From Alteromonas gilva (lineage in GTDB: Bacteria; Pseudomonadota; Gammaproteobacteria; Enterobacterales; Alteromonadaceae), in the NCBI RefSeq assembly GCF_028595265.1, contig NZ_JAQQXP010000001.1:1116001-1180000 (forward strand): a stretch of DNA of 64,000 bases. The letters are read 5' to 3'. The translations under genes and the position numbers were made by a program. Each line of letters opens with the position of its first letter. The first letter of the stretch is position 1. The notes beneath the pieces were generated by a model. It had not been told where the DNA came from and made no database searches. It saw only the letters and a list, made by a program, of their open reading frames with translations. This document shows, piece by piece, positions 41,836 to 51,309 of this stretch.

Positions 41836-43032
41836 TTACAAACCAAGCACTTGCTTGGCAATAATGTTCTTTTGAATTTCGTTACTGCCACCGTAAATGG
41901 TGACTTTGCGGTTGTTGTAATAGTGCGGTGCGGCGTTGGGCGCAAAGAAAGGCTCAATGCGCGGTTCGTAACCGGCTTCGTCATATTGCTCGGGAACAAA
42001 GGGCAGCGCATAGATCCCCGCCATTTCCACATAGAGCTCGTCCAGCGCCTGCTGAATCTCCGTGCCTTTAATTTTTAAAATGGACGACTCAGGTCCCGGT
42101 GCACTGCCGGTACTAACCGACGACAACACGCGCAGGTCAGTAAACTCCAGCGCTTTGAGCTCCATTTCTACCTGTAATACACGGGCCATAAACACGCTAT
42201 TGTGTTTGAGATCAGGGCAGCCTTCTGGTGGTGTGTCGAGTAAGTCATACAAAGCATCAAGGCGTTGCTTGGATACCGCCACGCCCGCGATATTGGTGCG
42301 CTCGTGCGTCAACAATACCTTGGCATAGGTCCAGCCTTTACCTTCTTCACCAATTAAGTTCTCTACGGGCACTTTCACGTCCTGAAAAGCGACTTCGTTG
42401 ACTTCGCGACGACCATCTAAAGTAATGATGGGTTTAACGCTCACGCCCGGCGAGTTCATTTCAATTAATAAAAAGCTGATGCCTTTTTGTTTGCTGTCTT
42501 CTTCGCTGGTGCGTACCAGGCAAAAAATCCAGTCGGCGTGGTGGCCCAAGGTAGTCCAGGTTTTGGTGCCGTTAACCACGTAGTGATCGCCATCGCGCAC
42601 TGCACGGGTTTTTAAACCGGCTAAATCTGATCCTGCGTTGGGTTCTGAATAGCCCTGACACCACCAGGTGTTGGAAGCCAGAATATCGGGTAAAAAGCGC
42701 TGTTTTTGTTCGTCGTTACCGAAGGTATAGATGATTGGCGCCACCATAGAGTAACCAAACGGAATTTGCCGTGGGGCTTTAGCTTTGGCCATTTCAGTTT
42801 GAAATATGTATTTCTGCGTGGATGTCCAGCCGGTGCCGCCATGTTCTACCGGCCAGTTGGTGCCTGCCCAGCCTTTTTTATACAACGCTTTTTGATACGC
42901 AACGGTGACATCGGCGTTAAAGGCGAGACCGTTGTTAATGTGTTCCTGTACTACCTCTGGTAGCTCTTCGCGGAAGAAGGTTTGCACTTCCTGTTGGAAG
43001 GCCAGTTCCTGTTCGGAAAAGTTAATATTCAT
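41836..43032 (-). CDS. Acyl-CoA dehydrogenase, large partner type
   Basis: 398 residues, starting MNINFSEQELAFQQEV. ACAD motifs: WPVEHGGTGW, WCQGYSEPNAGSDLAGLKTRA, NGTKTWTTLGHHADW, VNEVAFQDVKVPVENLIGEEGKGW, and the C-terminal IYGGSNEIQKNIIAKQVLGL end. Gly replaces Glu in the 'IYEGT' position, as in isovaleryl- and several heteromeric dehydrogenases. First gene of the seven-gene operon (two ACADs, etfBA, ETF-QO, HAD, thiolase); a copy of the 15-bp regulon motif lies 66 bp upstream. Confidence 0.94.
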   Translation of the reverse strand: MNINFSEQELAFQQEVQTFFREELPEVVQEHINNGLAFNADVTVAYQKALYKKGWAGTNWPVEHGGTGWTSTQKYIFQTEMAKAKAPRQIPFGYSMVAPIIYTFGNDEQKQRFLPDILASNTWWCQGYSEPNAGSDLAGLKTRAVRDGDHYVVNGTKTWTTLGHHADWIFCLVRTSEEDSKQKGISFLLIEMNSPGVSVKPIITLDGRREVNEVAFQDVKVPVENLIGEEGKGWTYAKVLLTHERTNIAGVAVSKQRLDALYDLLDTPPEGCPDLKHNSVFMARVLQVEMELKALEFTDLRVLSSVSTGSAPGPESSILKIKGTEIQQALDELYVEMAGIYALPFVPEQYDEAGYEPRIEPFFAPNAAPHYYNNRKVTIYGGSNEIQKNIIAKQVLGL

Positions 43033-43097
43033 AATACTGTATCCTGCAAAAGTGACGCCCGTTAAAAGGTTATTAAGTCATCATTTGCAGTATACAG

Positions 43098-43112
43098 TTT
43101 CACATAGCGAAA
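43098..43112 (-). promoter_or_regulatory. IclR-regulon motif before the acyl-CoA dehydrogenase operon
   Basis: TTTCACATAGCGAAA, a full match to the window consensus. Sixty-six bp upstream of the first gene of the operon. Confidence 0.8.
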
Positions 43113-43126
43113 TCAATAGTTCATTT

Positions 43127-44389
43127 TTAAATAATTTCGTCATATTCAGGGCGAAAATAAAAATGATCTAATTTGATGTTTTCGTTGTTGCTGCGCTTTA
43201 TTTCCATGCGGGCTATTTTGCGGATATGTACTTCATCCGGACCATCCGCATAGCGCAGTGCGCGCCCTTGCGACCACATATCGGCCAGTGGCAGATCTTC
43301 GGATGTTCCCATCGCACCAAAGGTTTGCATGGCCCGGTCAACCACCGTGGTGTGCAGGGTTGGGATGAGTGCTTTGATCAGCGAAATATCATCTGCGGCC
43401 GCCTTAGCGCCGACCTCGTCAATTTTCCACGCTGCTTTTAATACCAATAGCCTGGCCTGTTCAATTTCGATCCGCGATCTGGCAATCCAGTCGGCTACTG
43501 CGCCATGCTGATATAAAAACTTGCCGTTGGTTTTACGTTCCTGGGCCCGGCCAATTAATAGTTGCAGAGCGAGTTCGGCCTGGCCGATGGAGCGCATACA
43601 ATGGTGAATCCGGCCCGGGCCCAAACGCGCCTGCGCCATGGCGAATCCTTGCCCTTCTTCGCCGAGTAAATTACTGGCGGGGATGCGTACGTTATCAAAC
43701 AGAATTTCACAGTGACCATGTGGGTTGCTGTGATTCATTACTTTCAAATTGCGCAGTATCTTAACCCCCGGAGTATCCCTGGGGATAAGCACCATACTTT
43801 GCTGGTGGTGAGGATTGGGGTTATCCGGATCGGTCTTACCCATTAATATAAACAGCCGGCAGTTCGGGTGAGCAGAATTTGAAATATACCATTTTCGCCC
43901 TGACACCACGTATTCGTCACCATCGCGAACAATCCGGGTTTGTATATTGGTGGCATCGGATGAGCCCACATCGGGTTCGGTCATGGCAAACGCCGAACGT
44001 ATTTCGCCGTTAAGCAGAGGTTTGAGCCAGGTTTCACGCTGTGCTTCAGTGGCAAACATGTGTAGTAATTCCATGTTGCCGGTATCCGGGGCGTTGCAGT
44101 TAAAGACCTCCGAACTCCACGATACCCGTCCCATAATCTCGGCCAGTGGCGCATATTCAAGATTGCTCAAACGGGTGCCTGGTTCATCGTCCTGCAAACC
44201 GGGCAAAAACAAATTCCATAACCCTTCGCTTCTGGCCAGGGCTTTTAGATCGCTCATAAACGATACCGGAAACTGGCCGGCTTTTATTTCATCGCGATGC
44301 TGTTGCAAGCGCGGGTAAATATGGTCATCCATAAAACCGTTAAGTTTTTGCTGGAGCGTTTTAACGCGTTCGCTGTGTTCAAAATGCAT
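43127..44389 (-). CDS. ACAD10/11-like acyl-CoA dehydrogenase (LvaC-like)
   Basis: 420 residues. It follows the ACAD10/11 subfamily closely: FNCNAPDTGNMELLHMF, SAFAMTEPDVGSSDATNIQ, ISNSAHPNCRLFILMGKTDP, QHSM-like QQSMVLIPRDTPGVKI, RLGPGRIHHCMRSIGQAE and a final ALRYADGPDEVHI. In animals the same domain is fused to an APH kinase, and in Pseudomonas levulinate catabolism a stand-alone version (LvaC) works with the kinase LvaA to convert 4-hydroxyacyl-CoA to 3-hydroxyacyl-CoA. A matching kinase is at 18359. Last gene of the ADH/quinone reductase operon, at a 39-bp gap. Confidence 0.9.
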   Translation of the reverse strand: MHFEHSERVKTLQQKLNGFMDDHIYPRLQQHRDEIKAGQFPVSFMSDLKALARSEGLWNLFLPGLQDDEPGTRLSNLEYAPLAEIMGRVSWSSEVFNCNAPDTGNMELLHMFATEAQRETWLKPLLNGEIRSAFAMTEPDVGSSDATNIQTRIVRDGDEYVVSGRKWYISNSAHPNCRLFILMGKTDPDNPNPHHQQSMVLIPRDTPGVKILRNLKVMNHSNPHGHCEILFDNVRIPASNLLGEEGQGFAMAQARLGPGRIHHCMRSIGQAELALQLLIGRAQERKTNGKFLYQHGAVADWIARSRIEIEQARLLVLKAAWKIDEVGAKAAADDISLIKALIPTLHTTVVDRAMQTFGAMGTSEDLPLADMWSQGRALRYADGPDEVHIRKIARMEIKRSNNENIKLDHFYFRPEYDEII

Positions 44390-44428
44390 AGCTACCTCGG
44401 TAGGTTTTGTGAAGTAATTGAAGAGCCA

Positions 44429-45406
44429 TTAAGGGGTAATAATGAGCTTGCCACGGGCTTTGCGGTGCATGACGGCGGCAAAGGCTTCGGCGGTTTGCGC
44501 CAGCGGGTAGGTGGCATCAATATGCACCTGCACTTTGCCGTCTTTATACCAGGCGAGTAACTCACGCATGTTGTCGGCATAGGCGGCCGGGTCGCGACGG
44601 GTAAAAGCACCAAAAAATACCCCGACAACCGCGTATTCTTTGACTAACGCTAAATTGACCGGAAATTTTGGGATATCGCCACCGGCAAAGCCAACCACCA
44701 GCAGGCGTCCGGCTGGCGCCATATTACGGCTACAAACATTAAACAGCTCGCCGCCAATAGGGTCGTACACCACATCTACCCCTTTACCCTTTGTGAGCTC
44801 GCGTAATTGGGTGTGCAAGTCGTCGCTGTTATAATTAATGAGGACGTCGGCGCCGTTTTCTTTAGCCAGATTTAGTTTTTCATCGGTAGAGCAACCGGCA
44901 ATCACCGTCGCACCCATGGCTTTGCCGATTTGTACTGCCGCCAGTCCGGTTCCTCCGGCCGCGCCTAACACCAGCAGGGTTTCACCCGGCTGCAGGTTGG
45001 CCCGTTGCTTAAGTGCATAGTGGGCAGTCCCGTGGGCTAAAATTAATCCGGCGGCCTCTTGCATAGGAATATGGTCGGGCACCGGGATGAGACGCGCTGC
45101 CGGCACACTAATTTGCTCGGCGCAGGCACTGTAATGAGTGCTAAGCCCCACCACGCGATCGCCTTTTTTAAGGTGCGTAACATTCTCTCCCACGGCTTCG
45201 ACAACCCCGGAAAACTCGGCGCCAGGCACAAACGGCCGTTCGGGTTTAGCCTGATAGAGGCCTTGCACTAATAATGCATCGGGAAAATTAACCCCGATGG
45301 CAGCCACGTTAACCAGCGCTTCGTCGGCCCCGGTGTCAGGCGTTGGCCAGTCTTCAAAGGCTAACTGCTCAAGAGGCGCAAAATCATGACATACAATTGC
45401 TTTCAT
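44429..45406 (-). CDS. NADPH:quinone oxidoreductase-type MDR protein
   Basis: 325 residues, zinc-free medium-chain reductase. Features: NVAAIGVNFPDALLVQGLYQ, RPFVPGAEFSGVVEAVG, cofactor loop VLGAAGGTGLAAVQIGKA, and YDPIGGELF. No structural zinc cysteines. Such enzymes reduce quinones or act as enoyl reductases; here a role in the acyl pathway is possible. Between the ADH (3-bp gap) and the ACAD10/11-like gene. Confidence 0.92.
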   Translation of the reverse strand: MKAIVCHDFAPLEQLAFEDWPTPDTGADEALVNVAAIGVNFPDALLVQGLYQAKPERPFVPGAEFSGVVEAVGENVTHLKKGDRVVGLSTHYSACAEQISVPAARLIPVPDHIPMQEAAGLILAHGTAHYALKQRANLQPGETLLVLGAAGGTGLAAVQIGKAMGATVIAGCSTDEKLNLAKENGADVLINYNSDDLHTQLRELTKGKGVDVVYDPIGGELFNVCSRNMAPAGRLLVVGFAGGDIPKFPVNLALVKEYAVVGVFFGAFTRRDPAAYADNMRELLAWYKDGKVQVHIDATYPLAQTAEAFAAVMHRKARGKLIITP

Positions 45407-45409
45407 CGC

Positions 45410-46471
45410 TTATTCTCCGTTGTTGTCGGGAACCAGTACCACACGACCAGCGACCTTTCCGTCACGCAAGTCTTCGAGGGTTTGCTGGGCACAGCACATG
45501 TCTCGTTGCGAGATTTTGATCGGCGCGATTTTACCGGCGTGAACCAGTTCCATGAGTGCATGCATATCATCGAGGCTACCCACAAAGGAGCCTTTAATGG
45601 TGATGGCTTTTAACGGTAGTAGGGGGATAGAAAGCGGCATGGCACCGCCAAATAAACCAACCACCACCAGCATGCTGCCTTTATTAAGTGCCTGTACGCC
45701 AAAACCGGCACTGCGGTCAGAGCCAACAAAATCAACGGCAGCAGCCACCCCACCGTAGGTGCGCTTAATCAAAGCGCCAAGGGCACTTTTATCTGAAGGG
45801 TCGATAACTGAGTCGGCCCCTTCGGCAAGGGCCAGCTCACGTTTTTGGGCGTCGATGTCGGCCACGATGATCTCGCAGTCAAGCAGCGCTTTAGCGACCG
45901 CCAGACCACTTAAGCCCACGCCGCCCGCACCAATAATCAGCAACTGGCGACCTTGCACCAGATCTTTGATTTGATTAATTGCGCTGTAGGCCGTGACACC
46001 GGAGCACGCATAGGTGCAGCCCAGTTCAGGTGACAGGTTGTTGAGTGGAAATGCGTATTTACTGTGTGGCACCACCACATGATCGCTAAATCCACCGTCT
46101 ACCGCTATACCTAATGAGCGGGGCTGATAGCAAAGGTGTTCTTGATTGGTTTTGCAAAGTGGGCACTTTTGACAGCCGATCCAGGGGTAAACAATGACCT
46201 TTTCGCCAATCTTAGCGCTAGAGTCATCGCCACAGGCAACCACTTCACCGGCTATTTCGTGACCCAGCGTAAACGGCAGTTTATGGCTGCCACGCATATC
46301 AATTTTATGGTTTCCGCCCAGATCAAAATAGCCATCCCACACGTGTATGTCGCTATGACATACGCCACAGGCATCGATTTTTATCAGGACCTCCTCGCCC
46401 TTTGGCTCGGGCGTGGAATACTCATTGGTAGTCAGTGCCTGACCGTAGTCTGCAAACTGTTCGCTCTTCAT
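45410..46471 (-). CDS. Zinc-dependent alcohol dehydrogenase
   Basis: 353 residues, medium-chain ADH with both zinc sites: catalytic CGVCHSDIH and GHEIAGEV, structural cysteines in GCQKCPLCKTNQEHLC. Cofactor loop IGAGGVGLSGLAVAKALL followed by an acidic ADIDAQ, favouring NAD. Probably oxidises a substrate alcohol to the aldehyde/ketone. First gene of its operon; regulon motif copies lie 29-58 bp upstream in the region shared with the divergent FadB-like operon. Confidence 0.94.
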   Translation of the reverse strand: MKSEQFADYGQALTTNEYSTPEPKGEEVLIKIDACGVCHSDIHVWDGYFDLGGNHKIDMRGSHKLPFTLGHEIAGEVVACGDDSSAKIGEKVIVYPWIGCQKCPLCKTNQEHLCYQPRSLGIAVDGGFSDHVVVPHSKYAFPLNNLSPELGCTYACSGVTAYSAINQIKDLVQGRQLLIIGAGGVGLSGLAVAKALLDCEIIVADIDAQKRELALAEGADSVIDPSDKSALGALIKRTYGGVAAAVDFVGSDRSAGFGVQALNKGSMLVVVGLFGGAMPLSIPLLPLKAITIKGSFVGSLDDMHALMELVHAGKIAPIKISQRDMCCAQQTLEDLRDGKVAGRVVLVPDNNGE

Positions 46472-46499
46472 AGTCGCCTCAAATTAGTCAAAATCCATG

Positions 46500-46529
46500 T
46501 TTCGCGAAATATACTACCGCATAGCGAAA
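46500..46529. promoter_or_regulatory. Regulon motif before the ADH operon, plus a perfect 10-bp palindrome
   Basis: TACCGCATAGCGAAA (46515-46529) matches the consensus except in the first three bases. Five bp closer to the gene is TTTCGCGAAA (46500-46509), a perfect palindrome built from the same half-sites. Together they may form a double operator for the ADH promoter. Confidence 0.7.
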
Positions 46530-46655
46530 CTCAAAGTCTATATAATTGTCTACATAAACTTAACAATTGCCACAAAGTAACATGCTCTGGCTGCCCAGGC
46601 GCCTTTTTAAACCGCTTTATATGATGTTCTGATATTTGATAAAATGATATTTATA

Positions 46656-46670
46656 TACCGCATAGTGAAA
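46656..46670. promoter_or_regulatory. Regulon motif before the FadB-like operon
   Basis: TACCGCATAGTGAAA, identical to the ADH-side copy except for one base. Located 68 bp upstream of the FadB-like start; a TTTACA/TACTAT pair just after it may be the promoter. Confidence 0.7.
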
Positions 46671-46737
46671 TTGTATTTTACAAAAATGATTTCACTGCGT
46701 TACTATGATGGCAAATAATTCATACAGGAAACCCATT

Positions 46738-48831
46738 ATGACTTCTGCTGTAACGATGAATATCGTCGACAACATCGCTGTAATTGAAGTAGATAACCCG
46801 CCGGTGAATGCCTTGTCGTTTGCTGTGCGCAGCGGTCTGCAAAGCTGCGTGCGCGAGGCCGAACAACACCAGAGCGTTGAGGCTATTGTGCTGAGCTGTC
46901 GGGGCAAAACCTTTATTGCTGGTGCGGACATTACCGAATTCGGCAAACCCATGCAGCCGCCAGCCTTGCCTGATTTACTCGCCGATATGGACACCATTTC
47001 AAAACCTATCGTTGCGGCACTGCATGGCACAGCCCTGGGCGGCGGCCTGGAGGTGGCATTGACCTGTCATTACCGGGTGGCGTTAGCGTCAGCCAAAGTC
47101 GGTTTGCCCGAAGTGTTGCTGGGTTTACTACCCGGCGCTGGCGGTACCCAGCGACTGCCGCGGATTGCCGGTGTTGAACTGGCGCTTGATATGATCACCA
47201 GTGGTCGCAAGGTCAGCAGCACTGAAGCGGCCAAAGCCGGGTTGGTAGATAAGGTGGTTGACGGCGACTTGCTGGACAACGCCATTGCCTTTGCCAAACA
47301 AGTGGTAGCCGATGGACAACCCCTCAAGCGCATCAGTGATATGACCGCGACGGTGTCAGATCCGGCGGTGTTTGATGAGTACCGCGCCAAGCTGGCTAAA
47401 ACACGACGCGGCTTTGATGCGCCGCAGTATTGCGTGGATGTAGTGCAGGCCGCGGTTGAATGCGATTTTGCTGAAGGTTGTAAAAAGGAACGTGAGCTGT
47501 TTTTAAAATTAATGACCGGCACGCAGTCCCAGGCTCAGCGCCACCTGTTTTTTGCCGAGCGTCAGGCTGGTCACGTCGTGGGCCTGGACAAAGCCACGCC
47601 AACCCGGGAGGTTAACAGTGTGGCCATTATTGGTGCCGGTACCATGGGCAGCGGTATTGCAATTAACTTTCTGAATAAAGGCATGCAGGTAACGCTGCTC
47701 GAAATGAGTCTTGAAGCTCTCGAGCGGGGTATTGAACATATTTACGCCTACTATGATGGACAGGTTAACAAAGGCCGTATTACTCAGGACCAGGCTGATG
47801 CGTCAAAAGCCTTGCTGTCGGGCACGGATGCCTACGCCGAACTCGACAGTGTTGATCTGGTAATTGAAGCCGTATTTGAGAATATGGGCGTTAAAAAAGA
47901 CGTGTTTACCAAATTGGATAAATACTGTAAGCCCGGTGCCATTCTGGCCAGTAATACCTCTACGCTGAACATTGATACCATTGCTTCGTTTACCTCCCGT
48001 CCGGAAGATGTCATTGGCTTACACTTTTTTAGCCCGGCAAACATTATGCGTTTGCTGGAAGTCGTGCGCGGCGAAAAGACCGCCGATGACGTGATGGCCA
48101 CCGCCATGAAGCTGGCGAAAGACATTAATAAAATAGGCGTGGTATCGGGCGTTTGCGATGGCTTTATTGGTAACCGAATGCTCAAAGGTTATGGCCGCGA
48201 GGCAGGGGCTTTGTTGCTGGACGGCGTTGCACCGGTGCGCATCGACAAAGCCCTGTACGATTTTGGTATGGCAATGGGGCCCCTCACTATGGGGGATTTG
48301 GCGGGTCTTGATGTGGGCTACCGGGTGCGCAAAGAGCGCCGTGAGCGCGGCGACGACGTACCGGTTACCGATGGCGCCATTGCAGACCGTCTTGTTGAGG
48401 CGGGGCGGTTAGGACAAAAAGCCGGTAAAGGTTATTACCACTACGAAGCTGGCTCGCGCACGCCGATCCCCGATCCGGAAGTGGATGAAATCATTCAGCA
48501 GGCCATGGCTGCACTGAACCGCACCGCCAAAGACATTAGCGATGAGGAAATCGTTAAGCGCCTGATTTATCCATTGATCAACGAAGCAGCACTTATTCTT
48601 GACGAAGGTATCGCCCAGCGCCCCTCGGATATCGACGTGGTGTACATCTATGGCTATGGCTTTCCGGTTTACCGCGGTGGCCCTATGTTTTACGCCGATA
48701 CCGTCGGACTCAAAAATATTGTAGCGGATATGGAAGACTTTAAATCGCGCTACGGCGATGACTGGGAGATTGCCCCGTTACTTAAACAACTCGCCGAACA
48801 AGGGCGCAAATTTGCCGATCTGGCTAAGTAA
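46738..48831 (+). CDS. Bifunctional enoyl-CoA hydratase / 3-hydroxyacyl-CoA dehydrogenase (FadB/FadJ-like)
   Basis: 697 residues from the ATG at 46738 with an AGGA box. N-terminal crotonase domain: GADITEFG (oxyanion hole), GGGLEVAL (first catalytic Glu) and GLPEVLLGLLPGAGGTQRLPR (second Glu). From about residue 295 a HAD part: IIGAGTMGSGIA (NAD), HFFSPANIMRLLEVV (catalytic His), then the duplicated C-terminal domain with YIYGYGFPVYRGGPM. Hydrates enoyl-CoA and oxidises the hydroxyacyl product. The order and size are of the peroxisomal multifunctional/FadJ sort. Coupled with the thiolase after it. Confidence 0.95.
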   Translation: MTSAVTMNIVDNIAVIEVDNPPVNALSFAVRSGLQSCVREAEQHQSVEAIVLSCRGKTFIAGADITEFGKPMQPPALPDLLADMDTISKPIVAALHGTALGGGLEVALTCHYRVALASAKVGLPEVLLGLLPGAGGTQRLPRIAGVELALDMITSGRKVSSTEAAKAGLVDKVVDGDLLDNAIAFAKQVVADGQPLKRISDMTATVSDPAVFDEYRAKLAKTRRGFDAPQYCVDVVQAAVECDFAEGCKKERELFLKLMTGTQSQAQRHLFFAERQAGHVVGLDKATPTREVNSVAIIGAGTMGSGIAINFLNKGMQVTLLEMSLEALERGIEHIYAYYDGQVNKGRITQDQADASKALLSGTDAYAELDSVDLVIEAVFENMGVKKDVFTKLDKYCKPGAILASNTSTLNIDTIASFTSRPEDVIGLHFFSPANIMRLLEVVRGEKTADDVMATAMKLAKDINKIGVVSGVCDGFIGNRMLKGYGREAGALLLDGVAPVRIDKALYDFGMAMGPLTMGDLAGLDVGYRVRKERRERGDDVPVTDGAIADRLVEAGRLGQKAGKGYYHYEAGSRTPIPDPEVDEIIQQAMAALNRTAKDISDEEIVKRLIYPLINEAALILDEGIAQRPSDIDVVYIYGYGFPVYRGGPMFYADTVGLKNIVADMEDFKSRYGDDWEIAPLLKQLAEQGRKFADLAK

Positions 48832-48849
48832 TTACCAAGGAGAATAATC

Positions 48850-50034
48850 GTGACAGACGCTGTAATTGTAAGTACTGCCCGCACGCCAATAGGGAAGGCC
48901 TACCGGGGTTCACTGAACAACACCCATGGCGCAGAATTAGCCGGCCATGCCATTGCCCATGCGGTGCAACGAGCAGGGATTGATGGCGCCGAAGTCGAAG
49001 ACGTTCTGATGGGCTGTGGTCTGCCTGAGGGGGCAACCGGCGGTAACATTGGTCGTCAGGCGGCGCTCATGGCGGGGTTACCGGTGACCACCTCGGGTGT
49101 CACTATTAACCGCTTTTGCTCATCGGGTTTGCAGGCTATCAGTATGGCGGCCCAGCGAATTATTGTTGATGGCGTACCGGTTGCGGTAGCAGGCGGTCTG
49201 GATTCGATTTCGTTGGTGCAAAATGCGCACATGAATAAGTTTCGCGCTCACAGCGAAGCATTAAAGGCAAAGCATGAGGGCATTTATTTATCGATGATTG
49301 AAACGGCCGAAATCGTAGCCAAACGTTATGGAATAAGCCGCGAGCAAATGGATGACTATGCACTGCAGAGTCAGCAACGTACGGCGGCAGCGCAGCAAAA
49401 TGGCATTTACGATAACGAAATTGTGCCAATGGATGTGGTGCATGCGCAATATGACAAGGCCACAGATAGCACTGAAATGGTCAATACCACCATCAGTAAA
49501 GACGAATGTAACCGGCCGGGCACCACCCTTGAAGGGCTCGCCGGGCTCAAGCCGGTGATTGACGGCGGCGTGATTACTGCCGGCAATGCCAGTCAGCTTT
49601 CTGACGGCGCGTCGGCCAGTGTGTTGATGTCAGACAAACAAGCGGTGCAGCGTAATCTGCCGGTTTTGGGCACTTACCGCGGTATGGTGGTCACCGGGTG
49701 TGAACCCGATGAAATGGGGATCGGACCGGTATTTGCCGTGCCCAGGTTGCTACAACGCCACGGCTTAACCGTTAACGATATTGGTTTGTGGGAACTCAAC
49801 GAAGCCTTTGCTGTGCAGGTATTGTACTGCCGCGATCGTCTGGGCATTGATAACGACAAGCTCAATGTTAACGGTGGCGCGATTTCTGTAGGTCACCCCT
49901 ATGGCATGAGCGGTGCCAGAATGGTGGGGCATGTGTTACTTGAGGCGCAGCGACGTAAGGCTCGCTATGCAGTGACCACCATGTGTATTGGCGGTGGTAT
50001 GGGCATGGCGGCGTTATTTGAAGTTAACTGCTGA
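48850..50034 (+). CDS. Acetyl-CoA C-acyltransferase (FadA-like thiolase)
   Basis: 394 residues from the GTG at 48850, chosen because AAGGAG lies 6 nt upstream. Catalytic residues: Cys in INRFCSSGLQAIS, His in GGAISVGHPYGMSG, Cys in TMCIGGGMGMAA. Second thiolase of the region; the one at 34536 is of the oxoadipyl type. It works with the FadB-like protein 18 bp upstream. Confidence 0.95.
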   Translation: MTDAVIVSTARTPIGKAYRGSLNNTHGAELAGHAIAHAVQRAGIDGAEVEDVLMGCGLPEGATGGNIGRQAALMAGLPVTTSGVTINRFCSSGLQAISMAAQRIIVDGVPVAVAGGLDSISLVQNAHMNKFRAHSEALKAKHEGIYLSMIETAEIVAKRYGISREQMDDYALQSQQRTAAAQQNGIYDNEIVPMDVVHAQYDKATDSTEMVNTTISKDECNRPGTTLEGLAGLKPVIDGGVITAGNASQLSDGASASVLMSDKQAVQRNLPVLGTYRGMVVTGCEPDEMGIGPVFAVPRLLQRHGLTVNDIGLWELNEAFAVQVLYCRDRLGIDNDKLNVNGGAISVGHPYGMSGARMVGHVLLEAQRRKARYAVTTMCIGGGMGMAALFEVNC

Positions 50035-50085
50035 TCGGGTGACCGCTGACACTGATAAGCTGAACTTCAGGACAGGGCGGTTGCC

Positions 50086-51279
50086 ATGGTAACCCTGGTA
50101 CTGTTTATTGCGCTGCTGGCCACCGCCATGGGGCAAAGTGTGGTGATGGCCATTTTGCCCTCTCTGGGCAGAGAAGCCGGGCTGTCAGAACTGCAGGTGG
50201 CGACTATTTTGTCGTCTTCTGCTTTGATCTTTGCTGTGGGTACCACGCGCTGGAGTAGCTACGCCGCCCGGGCGGGGAACCGGCGCACATTATTGTACGG
50301 GTTAGGCGGATATACGCTCGGTACGTTTTGCTTTGCCACCGTATTCTGGCTTGGCCTGCAACAAAGCTTAACCGGCTATGGCCTGTTTGCATGCTTACTT
50401 GCTGCCCGCATGGCTCAGTCGACAATTATGTCGGCGACACCGCCGGCGGCACTGGGCTATATCATGGGTTACGCCCGCGCCAGAGACTTACATTTGGTAG
50501 CGTCGTTAAGTCGGGTGACCTCTGCAAACAATCTGGGGCAGGTTTTGGGGCCTGGCCTGGCCGGACTGCTAGTGGTTTTCGGACTGGTTGCACCCTTGTA
50601 CGCCATTATTGTACTAACGTGCCTGGCGCTGCTACTGGTTTGGTTTAAATTACCCGAGGAAACCGCCGCGCCGCAGGCCACAGACAGTGCAGACTCACCC
50701 ACCGCGCCGGGGCTTATTTTACCTGCATTGCCCTTAATGATGTTCGCGGTGGTCATTTTTATATGTTTGGCGATGCTGCAACAAACCCTGGGCTTTATTT
50801 TTATTGATCACTTTGGACTTACCCCGGTGGAAGCAGCACAAGCGTCTGGCACCGCCATGATGTGCTGTGCGCTGGCGGCGTTAACCGTGCAGTGGACTGT
50901 TGTGCAAAAGCGCTGGCTGGCGTTACTGCCCGCGCTGATAACGGCTGCAATACTAATGACACTGGGTTATGCCTTAATTACTATAGCAACAGCCCTGTAT
51001 GCGGTATATGCCGGTATGGTAGCCATAGGTGGTGGACTCGGCATTGGCTATCCAAGTGTTACGGCGAGTGCCACACAGCACTGTAAGCGAGCACTGCGGG
51101 CCAGGATCACCGGACTAATGACGGCCACTCCGGCTATTGGTTACGTGATAGGGCCGCCTGCTGCGGCCATGCTGTATCAGGTAGATTTTCATCTGCCACT
51201 AATAACTTGTGCTGTACTGAGCAGTTTATTGTTCATTGTGCCCGCCCAACTCTCCCAGCATCTGCCCGCCCCAAAATAG
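50086..51279 (+). CDS. MFS transporter
   Basis: 397 residues with about 12 membrane helices in two bundles split by a polar loop near residues 190-208. The loop between helices 2 and 3 (SSYAARAGNRRTLLYGLG) matches the MFS pattern G-X3-D/R-R-X-G/R-R. Closest in look to drug/acid efflux carriers. It lies 51 bp after the thiolase and probably imports or exports a pathway-related compound. Start ATG near 50086 is acceptable, and no better one is seen. Confidence 0.85.
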   Translation: MVTLVLFIALLATAMGQSVVMAILPSLGREAGLSELQVATILSSSALIFAVGTTRWSSYAARAGNRRTLLYGLGGYTLGTFCFATVFWLGLQQSLTGYGLFACLLAARMAQSTIMSATPPAALGYIMGYARARDLHLVASLSRVTSANNLGQVLGPGLAGLLVVFGLVAPLYAIIVLTCLALLLVWFKLPEETAAPQATDSADSPTAPGLILPALPLMMFAVVIFICLAMLQQTLGFIFIDHFGLTPVEAAQASGTAMMCCALAALTVQWTVVQKRWLALLPALITAAILMTLGYALITIATALYAVYAGMVAIGGGLGIGYPSVTASATQHCKRALRARITGLMTATPAIGYVIGPPAAAMLYQVDFHLPLITCAVLSSLLFIVPAQLSQHLPAPK

Positions 51280-51309
51280 CATAAAAATCGTTCAAATTAG
51301 AATAATAAG

